From positions 186,001 through 250,000 of the forward strand of contig MU863916.1 in assembly GCA_033296885.1 (NCBI GenBank): a stretch of DNA of 64,000 nt. The letters are read 5' to 3'. This stretch comes from Triangularia verruculosa (Eukaryota > Ascomycota > Sordariomycetes > Sordariales > Podosporaceae). How positions within the stretch are numbered: position 1 is the stretch's first letter; every line of letters begins with the position of its first letter. The notes below the pieces were generated by a model. It did not search any database and was not told where the DNA came from. It saw only the letters and a program-made list of their open reading frames with translations. Shown here piece after piece: positions 23,201-31,510 of the stretch. The translations under genes were made by a program, and so were the position numbers.

Positions 23201-24436
23201 AGACGTAAGTCCTTTGGGATGTCGGATGCCAAGGGTGGCGATGACACCAGCAATGATCGTCACAAGAGATGGGTTTGGCTTCAGCCATATGACCGTTGTA
23301 TCCTCTGGAGCAGCAAGCAACCAACCACGGGAGGCGCTCTGCTGGGCAAATCCGGACGCAAGCGTACGTTTTCACGAATCAACATATTATTCCGGACCGA
23401 TACTAACCCCTCTTCAGTCACTATCCAATCCGTCATTGATGTCAAGGACGACAACCCGCCTCCACGGGGAGCTGGCCAGCTGTTTAACAGGTCTATTTTG
23501 ATCCTCACACCGCAACGGGCCCTCAAGTTTACGGCTTCCAGTGCCGAGCGCCATTACATCTGGTTGAATTCGCTTTCGTTCCTTGCCCACTCCAATCAGG
23601 CCATTCCGGAGAGTCTACCTGTGCCACAGGCACAGCCGAAGCCGTCACCGGAGCAGTACGAGTTACCCAAGGCCAAGGTGCGGAGGCCGATTAGAGATTC
23701 GATCCGCCTTACCAAGGCCAGAACGGGAGCCCCAGTGATCAAGTCGGATCCAATGGAGCCTCCACAGCTGGAGATTGATAGCGCACCGCCGGCAATCGGG
23801 GGCTACAGGCCACCAATGCCTGATATCTACTCGATTCCATCGCACACGCGCGAGGAATCGACAGATACAGCTGCCCCGCCTCCCATCACGCGGTATGGCG
23901 AGCGTGGAGTACATGGCCGCAAGCGTAGCAATACTGGCGGCCACGTGCCGCCGCCGCTTTCTTTCCGGGGCTTCTCTGGACCGATTGGAGGTGCTGGCTA
24001 CCATGCCTCGACGAACAGCACCGCAGGGAACAGCATTGCAGGGTCTTCGGACGTTTACAGCAACGCAGGAGCAAGTGCTGTCACCGGAGCATCTAGTGCT
24101 GCTATCACCTGGGGTACAGGCTCAGTGCGCACCTCGGAGGCCTCGAACCGACCTAACGGGCCCAACTTCTTCGATGCCATTGGCACTGTCCGTATGGAGG
24201 CCTTTATCAGCCCTCTGGCATTTAGCCGCTTTGGCGACACCCCGTATGAGGATTCCAATGAGCGGGACGACGACTATCGACGTGCTGCTCGTAGGAGGAG
24301 CAAGGAGTTGAGGCGTCGAGCCAGCCGGAGTCGACAGCGGGACAGTTATCACAGTCGAGGCACCAGAGCGACCACGGAGGAGGTGGACGAGTGGTATTCC
24401 AAGGATACAAGGGACGATCCCTTCCGCGGATTCTAA
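20270..24436 (+). CDS. ami1: Cortical PH-domain protein, ApsA/AMI1/Num1 family
   Basis: Large cortex-associated protein that in this family anchors dynein and positions nuclei (ApsA in Aspergillus, AMI1 in Podospora, Num1 in yeast). The CDS is join(20270..23363, 23418..24436), 1370 aa. The 54-nt intron has a GTACGT donor, a TACTAAC branch and a CAG acceptor. Although it is in frame with no stop, removing it restores GRKLTIQSVIDVKDD inside the PH domain. Order: N-terminal Ser/Pro-rich segment, coiled coil about residues 95-235 rich in Glu/Lys/Arg, a long disordered Ser/Pro middle, an Mcp5/Num1-type PH domain about 955-1090 (VVEAIAQTMVGEWMYKY to HYIWLNSLSFLAHS), and a tail ending in an Arg/Ser-rich stretch. 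ApsA is somewhat longer. The start has purine context (ACAATGG). Confidence 0.88.
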   Translation: MVGVWETEDESTVPVGSLPTPADTPYRIPSRNVSRGSRKSKRSVTPPGKNGKSRSPAPLNGERNDRASMMSAREFCSDEPVSIDSKRFTPTLHANLVSEILSLRRDQEDKLKIIESLESSLEAVRGESESLQARVVSTDKESRSLKRQLALLEGGTSSALGELARERDEAVDSVAETKKRLDITQKKLRSQEEDSERVHRQWEKEKNEWEEEKRKLERKIHVAESRLKVVIDEVTAFQPVQVHGENGLLHDHESEGEESVKDNDAASVRTMSLTSTARFSIASPKANGMSSLADELDGFDEESDYGGRESVMSNGPHHAHFRNMSRDSIMSKSHRRRQSNDSLMRSGSVARSRLVFSPTALERLEGSTIQEDDETESITPKAVYVDTGVQPSPPPSPKVAAVTPATPEPSKFMQRYERLYGDLDSPPRADLEIEANQRRKRVQIGQPLAIKTSANNLMVNGSSQTQEEPLSPPKTPKTPFQELPPTPKPQIPAMVSSSTQTEDIAQPLQLPVLSIPSISIIPPSSRPSTPRQPLLPQLTKDFGCQVSLISSPPTSSSSMQTEEIRVDKRLAKLPPHLQPSAITSRPVSPALPTPDLPTDDFRQFTPVPGNVPPPRNPRRLTSKRSIVDIPSSPPVVSSPATEEARDAYPGNNDDGPVSNQTAAIRRPHRISSLFAGFDGNSTDEGDEFMDLDISDSEYRTALSAPSAPRTVESSSRMGKRGSETTAASSDSAFSPKVSSRYSPRLMDEPDGYGGYGSANIISQTRETRDTGINSSGSRRGGPRPAFGTKASVMRRAALIQSGINSHSRARSPSLTDTKEPPFPIPTRASSRKPPLSGSAPSEGRSPSRGSDAWHRRGSSRSHYRAGSIRKVRSATGLPRGQRRQPSRSPSRFAESVEAPESPSLPPLPTNDITTPRNKESTSYAKYRSHRSQPSTANTATTGETGGASQAEPKEKAFTVVEAIAQTMVGEWMYKYVRRRKSFGMSDAKGGDDTSNDRHKRWVWLQPYDRCILWSSKQPTTGGALLGKSGRKRTFSRINILFRTDTNPSSVTIQSVIDVKDDNPPPRGAGQLFNRSILILTPQRALKFTASSAERHYIWLNSLSFLAHSNQAIPESLPVPQAQPKPSPEQYELPKAKVRRPIRDSIRLTKARTGAPVIKSDPMEPPQLEIDSAPPAIGGYRPPMPDIYSIPSHTREESTDTAAPPPITRYGERGVHGRKRSNTGGHVPPPLSFRGFSGPIGGAGYHASTNSTAGNSIAGSSDVYSNAGASAVTGASSAAITWGTGSVRTSEASNRPNGPNFFDAIGTVRMEAFISPLAFSRFGDTPYEDSNERDDDYRRAARRRSKELRRRASRSRQRDSYHSRGTRATTEEVDEWYSKDTRDDPFRGF

Positions 24437-25448
24437 TATATCTTTTCTTAATCACCATTACAGTCATGACTGACGTCGATTTTATATTTTCTTTATTGTC
24501 ATTTCTACAAGCGTTGGTCAAGGACATGTTTGCTATTAGAAGCATGAATTCTTTTGGAGTTTCAAAAGATGGAAAAGCTACAACGTTGATTGGGGGTGGG
24601 GAAGTGGAAGGAGAGTATCATCATTGGGGGAAGGGAAGGGAAGAGAAGAGTGATACCATTTACAACACGCATGCGCGCACACTAACAAACGACTGAAGCC
24701 ATCATTGACATGTTTTGGCTCGGATTTTCTTATTTGTCTCTTTATCATTCAATGTATTTGTTTTTTTAGTTTTTTTTTGGACGTTTGTACCTATCTAGAT
24801 ATCTGCAGGGTTGGACGAATGGGGGGGGGGGGGGACGGCCGCGAGGCTGTTGTTGATTGGGGGGGAAAAGAAGAGAGATGTAGAAGCGTGAGTCGATGAC
24901 TTGCAGAGTTTGTTGGGAAAATCGCAAGGGGCTTTTTGTGTGGGCGAGCACTGATATTTGCATTAGCGAGCGCTAGAAGCGGCAGAAGCAGTGTTGCATT
25001 TTAAAAAGCAGTAATTTGTTTATATGGTGTGGTTCTTGTGTGTGTGTGTGTGTGTGTTTTTTTTGTGTTGTGTTTTGTGTTTGTCTTTTGTGGCCCCGTT
25101 AATGCTGTGTTGTTGTGTTGTGGAGGTGTGAAGAGGGAGGATGTGTAGTTGAAGGATTTGTGTATATGGATGGATAGGATGGGATGGGATGGATGGTTTA
25201 TGGGTTTAGATAGGATGAGGATAAATGATGTGGGAATGTTTGGGATATTTACACGTTTTGCGATCAGTTTGTGTAAGCTTTTGAGCAGATGCATGGTGTT
25301 GGGAGAAAAGTTGGTTATATATTTCACATTAAGAAGTCTGTGATATTCTCTTTTGTTTTTCTGCTTGGGTATCATCCATCTATCCGTCCATCTATCATTT
25401 TGTTTCCTTCCCACCCATATCATACACTCTGCGACCCATCCCCCGTTT
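24437..25448. other. Intergenic between convergent ami1 and SAM35-like genes
   Basis: This contains the 3' ends of both genes. Simple-sequence tracts stand out: a run of 14 G at 24821-24834 and a GT microsatellite with a T run near 25037-25064. No gene is seen. Confidence 0.6.
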
Positions 25449-26483
25449 TTATTTCTCTCGTTGTTCAAACTCCCCCCAAGCTTCCCGCCTAATCCGCCCC
25501 CACCACCGAACCAAAACCCCTTCCCCCCCAGCCTGCCGGACGAGTCCTCCCAATTTGGCTTCGGGAGTGTCCATGTACTCCATGATAAGCCCTACATACC
25601 CGTACAAGCCCGCGTCGAACTCCCCCGGCCGCTCCCGCCCGAAGAACCAGCCTGTCGGGCTTTCTTGTAAAAGTGTGGCCAAGGACTGTAACGCCTCGGC
25701 GGCTTCGGCGTAGAGGTTGTCCAGGTCGATCGCACCGGGGCCGGACTGGGGGTGGAGGTTGAGGTCTTGGAGGACGGCGGCTGATGCGGCGGTGGAGAGC
25801 TGGGATTGGAGGATGGTGCCTAGCAGAAAAGAGGTGGTGGAGGAAGAGATGTAGAATTTTTTGAGGAGGGGGGAGTAAGGGGGGGTTAGGTAGAGGGTGT
25901 GGAGGTAGGCTAGGCGGAGGGGGGTTAGGAGGGAGAGGTAGGCTTCTTCTCGGGGGGTGGGGGGCGGGGGGTGGGGGTTGTTGGTGGATCGGGAGATGTA
26001 AGCTGGGAAAGAGGAGGAGGGGATGGGGTGGGGGGAGGTGGTCGTTCGGGGTGGGAGGAGGAAGGGGAGGGAGCCGGTGGGCGAGGCGTGGTTTGATGAG
26101 GGGGAGGTGAGGAAGGGGATGTGGTGGAGGCGGAGGAGGGTCTGGATTTGAGGGGGGGTTAGTTTGGGTGGTGGTACCAGGGTGGTTGATGGGGGGTTGG
26201 TGAAGGAGAGACTGACCTGCCATTTGAGACATGTTGGGTTTATGGAGGGTTTTCCTTGTAATGCGTCGGCGGAGGAGGAGAAGATGTAGAGGGTTGGGAG
26301 GGTGTCGGAGGCGGAGGTGAGGATTTGCGAGCGAGCTGGCAGGGGGTTGGACTTGAGGGTGACGAGGGGGAAGTGGTTGAAGAGCTTTTGGAGGGGCGCT
26401 GGGATCGTCCACAACGAAGGCGCAGAGGATGGGTTTGCTGGCCTCGTGGCGGGTTTTGGTGGGGGAGCTGTTGCTGAAGCCAT
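25449..26483 (-). CDS. sam35: SAM complex subunit, SAM35/metaxin-like
   Basis: Predicted peripheral subunit of the mitochondrial outer-membrane sorting and assembly machinery, which inserts beta-barrel proteins. It is 344 aa and intronless. The start is the ATG at 26483 (MASATAPPPKP); the frame upstream has no ATG. IPAPLQKLFNHFPL near the N terminus, the thioredoxin-like segment around SINPTCLKWQVSL and PSSNHASPTGSLPFLLP, and the C-terminal GST-like part with WFFGRERPGEFDAGLYGYVGLI match metaxin/Sam35-type proteins. Proline content is high. Sam37 is the alternative, but the PAPL-LF-FPL opening and the length suit Sam35 better. It is convergent with ami1. Confidence 0.72.
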   Translation of the reverse strand: MASATAPPPKPATRPANPSSAPSLWTIPAPLQKLFNHFPLVTLKSNPLPARSQILTSASDTLPTLYIFSSSADALQGKPSINPTCLKWQVSLSFTNPPSTTLVPPPKLTPPQIQTLLRLHHIPFLTSPSSNHASPTGSLPFLLPPRTTTSPHPIPSSSFPAYISRSTNNPHPPPPTPREEAYLSLLTPLRLAYLHTLYLTPPYSPLLKKFYISSSTTSFLLGTILQSQLSTAASAAVLQDLNLHPQSGPGAIDLDNLYAEAAEALQSLATLLQESPTGWFFGRERPGEFDAGLYGYVGLIMEYMDTPEAKLGGLVRQAGGEGVLVRWWGRIRREAWGEFEQREK

Positions 26484-29026
26484 CGTCGTTTGCTGTATCA
26501 CCGGTAATACCACTGGCGGCGCGGGGCTGAATGGGAATCTCGAAATGTTCGGTGCTGGAGATCGGTCACCGGGTGTCGGCCGGCTGCCCCACCGATCGAA
26601 GTGCAGAAGTTCGTTCGTTGGAATGTGGGTCCAAAAACGCTGCGGGAAGCATGCATGATAATTGCCGGGGGGGCTGTCAAAGCTTATCGATAGAGGTGCT
26701 TATCTCCACTTCCAACTTGAACCCCCACGGTTTTGGTCTTTCTAGAACTAAACGAACCGGTCATATTGGACAAACGGTTCGAGAGAGTTTGTGTGTGCGC
26801 CCAATACAACAGCATGGGGTTCCCGTGGGATTAGAGAGTCTATTTTTTCACCATTCTCCGATGCCGCCATTCTGGAGGGAGAAAAGTAAGACAGCGGACA
26901 TGATGTGGGAGAAAGAGTCCTGGTGACACCTTGAGGATCGCCAGATCCTGGTGGTTAATATCAATGCTGCCGGGCCAAATCGCATCATCGCTTCAACTTC
27001 GGCTAGTTCTCCTCCATGGTGAAGAGAAAGTTTGCCACCGCGAAAAATTCATCTGGCGGAACTTCGGGACCTGGAGGCGGCTAAATGGTTTGGCCATACC
27101 GTGAGTCTTTTTTACGTATTGTGAAAAAGAGGATGTCTCGGTCAAGACGCCTCGACGCAGGGCCAGTGTTCGTTGTGTTGCAGCGCCGGCGGATGGTATC
27201 CTGGGTATGGCGTCGTACTGATGTTAATCTATCGCCGGCCTGGACTGCCACCATCTTATCCGCTGCGGCCATGCACGAAAAACCAACTCGGGAGACCAGA
27301 CCGGTCAAGGGAGCTCCCGTCGTTACGGAGTAGACGAAAGAAAAAAACTTCTTCGGTGGCATTCAAATAACCCGGAGTCTCGCCGGTCGAACTTCATCAT
27401 ATGGAAAGTGTCAATGCCGGGCGAAGGGCCGACAATGCCTGTCGCCGTTTCCTCTCCCCCCGTCCTGATCCATGTCGCAGCCCTGCCGAGGCGATTGAGG
27501 CTCCGCCCAGGCGACCCCTGCTTTCTCACCAAGAGGGCTGCAGCCGGTGGAAGCTAGAGCTCCGAAGAATCCTCGTTCCTATCCGACACGTGAAAGTTCA
27601 AGTTCAAGTTCAAGCTTGACGCCAACTGATGATCCAAGCTCCCTCGGCCCCGACCATCAAGTCCCCCGGATTTACGACCCCATGGGGATTTTCGGTTTGG
27701 GGCGTTTCTCTTGTGTTAGCTGAGGCCGAGTGCGCGAGCTTGTGGCCTGTCTTGCTGTCACAATGCCATGGACCATTTCATGTGGAATCTGGCCTGACAT
27801 GGCAAGTTGTTGTCGCAGAGTGTGGGGGTTTTTGAAAAGATGCTCCTCTTATGAGTGACTCTGGGGTACCTGCGGGGCCAGACCGTTCGATGCGTCTCCA
27901 GACAGAAGACGGGCAAACGGGTCTTCGGTCCTGGTGCCGGCTCTTTTGCGGAGGTATCTCGTTGTCACTTTTTAACCTCGACGCCATCCCAGAGAGGGGC
28001 AGCTCTGGGCAGAGGTGGAAACGATGACGCCGTTTCCAGGCGTGGGGCCGATGTCGAAATAAAGGGAAATAATAAAGACGGGCGATTCATTGTTGTCTAT
28101 AACTAGTACGACAACACCTCTCTCTCTGTTCTCTCTGTTCTCTCTGTCCTTCCCCTCGCTTGCCCTGCCGTGTCTCATCAACGCTGTCGTAGCAGACAAA
28201 GACAGACTCGAACAATCTGAGGACTATAAACCAATATCCGCAATATTACCCGCACCCACTCTTTTTCTATATCCCCTCAGAGAACGAAAAGGCTTATCTT
28301 ATCGACAACTCTTTTGGGCCTTTTGCAGTGTGCATCACGCACGAGTCATCGTTTGAGACTGCTGCAACTACCTGCATATCCTGCTTTTGCCTTGCAGCTT
28401 GTCTCTTCCATCCCGTCCCCTCTTACGACACTGCCAGTCCAAATTACCAGCATATTGCGCAACTTCCCTCTCTCCCTCCCCTCTCGACCTAGGTTGTATT
28501 CAGCCGAGGGACCATTTGCCATACTTCATTCACACACCGGCTGCGCCTGATCGATCGGAAGCCGCACTTGTAAAAAGGGTGGTGTGTGATACAACATCTC
28601 GCGCGGAAGCACTGCCCACGTTCCCCTTATCATTCGAACCACAGGGAAGCGTCGGTTTTTTTTTTCTCTCCTTCGGTGCTTCTTTTTTTTCGAAAGGAAT
28701 CCACAACCTACACACCCACACACAGACAGGCAAGGACCCAGCTTGTTACCAATCCCCCAGCCAGCCAGCCAGCCAGCCCCAAGCCTCACGTACAAGGGGG
28801 GGACTTTTTTCTGCGCCAGCGTCATACCTACTACTACCACTCTCGGTCTTTCTCTCACCGACCTTTTTGGGGGCATACATAATCCGGTCTCTCTCTCTCG
28901 CTCGACGTTTCTGTCCTTCTTCCCCTCTCTTTAGACGGACACACACTCACCACGCCCACAAAGTAAAAGAAAAACATCGTCAGTCACTACCACGATACTC
29001 ACCACCACCACTACCAACAAAAAAAA
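26484..29026. other. Intergenic with long CT-rich leader of small gene
   Basis: No gene domain is visible on either strand. From about 28110 the plus strand becomes strongly C/T-rich (TCTCTGTTCTCTCTG at 28121-28150, a CAGC array near 28758-28778, CTCTCTCTC near 28890) and ends in CACCACCA before the start at 29027. This is the texture of a long 5' leader or promoter. Confidence 0.5.
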
Positions 29027-29257
29027 ATGGACTCCCGCTTCACCTCCACCAGCTCTTCCACCCAACAATCCCCCTTCACCTCCTCCTCCTCCGCTGCCAC
29101 CTCGTCCTCCAAGATCGCTCCGCCCCCAAGACAACCAGTGCCAAAGACATCATCGACAGACCCCTTCCTCAAGGACTTTACCCTCGTCGCCGAGGCCGCG
29201 AAACGTGCCCAGATGGCGGTGCTGATGAGGGATTTTGAGAGTGTGGGCCTTTCATAA
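29027..29257 (+). CDS. Small Ser/Thr-rich conserved-looking protein
   Basis: A 76-aa frame starting in an ideal A-rich context (CAAAAAAAAATGG). The first half is Ser/Thr/Pro-rich and probably disordered. The second half (DPFLKDFTLVAEAAKRAQMAVLMRDFESVGL) looks like a structured amphipathic helix and is the part most likely conserved. I recognise no named family and see no signal peptide or membrane segment. The C/T-rich leader before it resembles those of highly expressed fungal genes. The SDR gene lies convergently about 600 bp downstream. Confidence 0.55.
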   Translation: MDSRFTSTSSSTQQSPFTSSSSAATSSSKIAPPPRQPVPKTSSTDPFLKDFTLVAEAAKRAQMAVLMRDFESVGLS

Positions 29258-29856
29258 ATCGTCCATATCGCCAAGGAGGATGGTACGATAAGAAAGGTCA
29301 CTGGGGGGATCAGCAAAAGTTGGGGAAGTTTGGAGAAAGGAAGCTAAAAGCTTACCCGACCTTGTTTTTTTGTTTTTTTTTCATTCATCTATCATCAAAC
29401 ATCATCGCTCATCATCATCATCATCGGATCGTTGACCCGGGGCAACAACAATAACAACATCAACATACATGGGACATGGTCAAGGGGAATAGGGATCGGG
29501 ATATCAATGGCGTTAACTGTGAGGGTTTCGGTGTACAAGGGGTTAATGGGTTTGTTTCGGACGAAGCATTTGTCGGGATTTTGTTTTCTACATATTTGGT
29601 TTAATCTTCGAGGTGCATATGGGTTTCATGGGATCTCTACATACCTAAACAACAACGATGAATAGTAATTGTACACATTTTCTTGATATTCTCACACAAG
29701 GATAGGACAATCAATCCATATGCAACGAAAAAAACGGGCCATAATTTGAAATACTACTCAACGCTCTTTACTCATCTGTTGATCTCATCTCTCCATATCA
29801 TCATATCCATCCCCAGCAAACCAAACCCCCCCCCCCGTTCCCATTCCCAACTCCCC
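29258..29856. other. Intergenic between convergent small gene and SDR
   Basis: AT-rich 3'-flank sequence with an ATCATC run near 29400-29425 and a C run near 29827-29838. No gene is seen. Confidence 0.55.
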
Positions 29857-30731
29857 TTAAATCTTCGCCATCAAACTAACCCCCCCATCCAACGCCAGCG
29901 TAGCCCCATTAACATACCCCCCCGCCCTACTACACAAAAACAAACACGCCCCCCCGACATCCTCTGGCTCCCCCACCCTCCCCAGCGGATTCGCCCCCTT
30001 AATCACCTCCCCCATCGTATCAAGCGTATGCCTCATCATCTTTGACGGGAAAGGCCCGCACGCCAGATTATTCACCGTAACCCCCCTCGGCCCCAACTCC
30101 ACAGCCATATGCCTGCTCAAATGGTGCAATCCCGCTTTACTCGCGCTATACGCAAACGTCGGCAGCAACGGCACCCTCAGTCCATCAATACTCCCAATAT
30201 TCACCACCCGACTCGGATCCCCCTTCTTACTCCCCTTCACCAACAACCCCGTCAGCGCTTGAGTTAGAGTAAAAACCCGGGTGAGGTTCAGCGTAAGGAG
30301 TTTTTGCCAGGCCGCGTCGGGGTACGTGTCGTAGGGCTCGCCCCAGGTAGCACCACTATTGTTGATCAGCACCTGAATCCCGTTCGGTTCGAGTTCCGTC
30401 AGTTCGGCAGCCAAGCGTTTGACTTCGGCTTCGGACTGCAGGTCGGCGGGGAGGGAAAAGGCCGAGTTGGGGCGGATGGCGTTGAGGGTTGCGCACGCGG
30501 ATTGGCAGGCGGCGGCGTCGCGGGAGGAGATGTACACTTTTGCTTGGGCCGACACAAACGCGGTCGAGATCATGAGCCCGACGCCTTTGGCGCCGCCGGT
30601 GATGAGGACGACTTTGTCCTAGAGACATACATAACACAAACTGTTAAGATGGGGTGTGGTGAGGAAGGGGTGGGGATGGGGACGAAGGGGGGAAATAATA
30701 CCTTGACCGAAAAGAGGTTGTTGACATCCAT
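29857..30731 (-). CDS. Short-chain dehydrogenase/reductase, RhlG-like
   Basis: NAD(P)-dependent oxidoreductase of the classical SDR superfamily. The CDS is complement(join(29857..30618, 30702..30731)), 263 aa. A 10-codon first exon (MDVNNLFSVK) is followed by an 84-nt intron (GTATTA donor, CTCTAG acceptor), and exon 2 opens with DKVVLITGGAKGVG, the cofactor-binding TGxxxGxG. NNSGATWG replaces the usual NNAG, the catalytic Ser is in NIGSIDG, and YSASKAG holds the catalytic Tyr and Lys. The end reads NGATLALDGGVSLMAKI. The SRDAAAC, SGATWGEPYDTYP and FPSKMMRHT segments follow the RhlG 3-oxoacyl-ACP reductase group. The substrate is unknown. A TATA-like sequence lies about 95 bp upstream on this strand. 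Confidence 0.88.
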
Positions 30732-31510
30732 TTTTTTTTCGTTAATCACTTCTTTCCACTTGTGATATTTGTTGTTGCAATACAAAAAAAAAGAACAAAA
30801 CAGCAGTTTGCAGAGGATGTATATAAAAATCCAAACAAGGACGTCCTTTTCCGTAAGCCAACTCCCAGAATCAATTCATCAACACATATCCCGTCCCCCC
30901 TCCCTCCAACACACACACAACCACTAATCACACCCGCCAGCCGGCAAGCCGAGGTTCGCAATTTCCAAACATGCATTTCCCCCAAACGGGCAACCCCCCT
31001 TAGCCTAATCGAGTACTACCCCGACATAAATTCCCCGCTATTTCTCCAAAAAGCCAAGACCTGCAACCGTTTTTGCTTTCCCCGCATTTTTTTGACAACG
31101 GCTGGGGAAAGGAGGCTTTGTCAAGTGAAGTAAACGCCCTAAAAATGGGGAAGAAATGATCAAAAGATAGTTGACAGGCCTTGCGGTGAATTTTCAGGGT
31201 CTGTCATCTATCTTTGAATGCCCATCGCCGTCTTGAAATAGGTAGCTGTCAATACCCATCTTCTCAGGTGGTTGTCAGCGTCAATATACTCTCAATATCA
31301 AGGTGGTTGTATGCAAACACAGATATCTTAGTTATACTAAGCAGAGAATGAAGTGCTCCAATTCACCGATCCCCAACACGTAAACACCGCTGTTGCCAAA
31401 AAATGTACAATTGCTTCGCTGATATATACCCAACCCACCATCTATTTACATACACCTCCTCCTCCACGCTGATGATGCCAAAGCCATAACAAAACCATTC
31501 TTATCCAGTT
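30732..31510. other. Intergenic: SDR promoter and 3' flank of coiled-coil frame
   Basis: Carries a TATA-like TTTATATA (minus strand, about 30822-30829) that fits the SDR promoter, and the imperfect hairpin at 31161-31215. Nothing else is assignable. Confidence 0.5.
31161..31215. repeat. Imperfect inverted repeat related to repeat B unit
   Basis: CAAAAGATAGTTGACAGGCC at 31161-31180 is matched by its near reverse complement at 31197-31215, with a loop of about 16 nt. The arm resembles the AAAGATAGTTAGTAGGCC tandem unit of repeat B, so this may be a small remnant of that element. Confidence 0.5.

Noticed and set aside
25449..26513. Longer start for the SAM35-like protein at 26513
   Set aside because: That codon is GTG, not ATG. 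The first in-frame ATG is at 26483 in good context.
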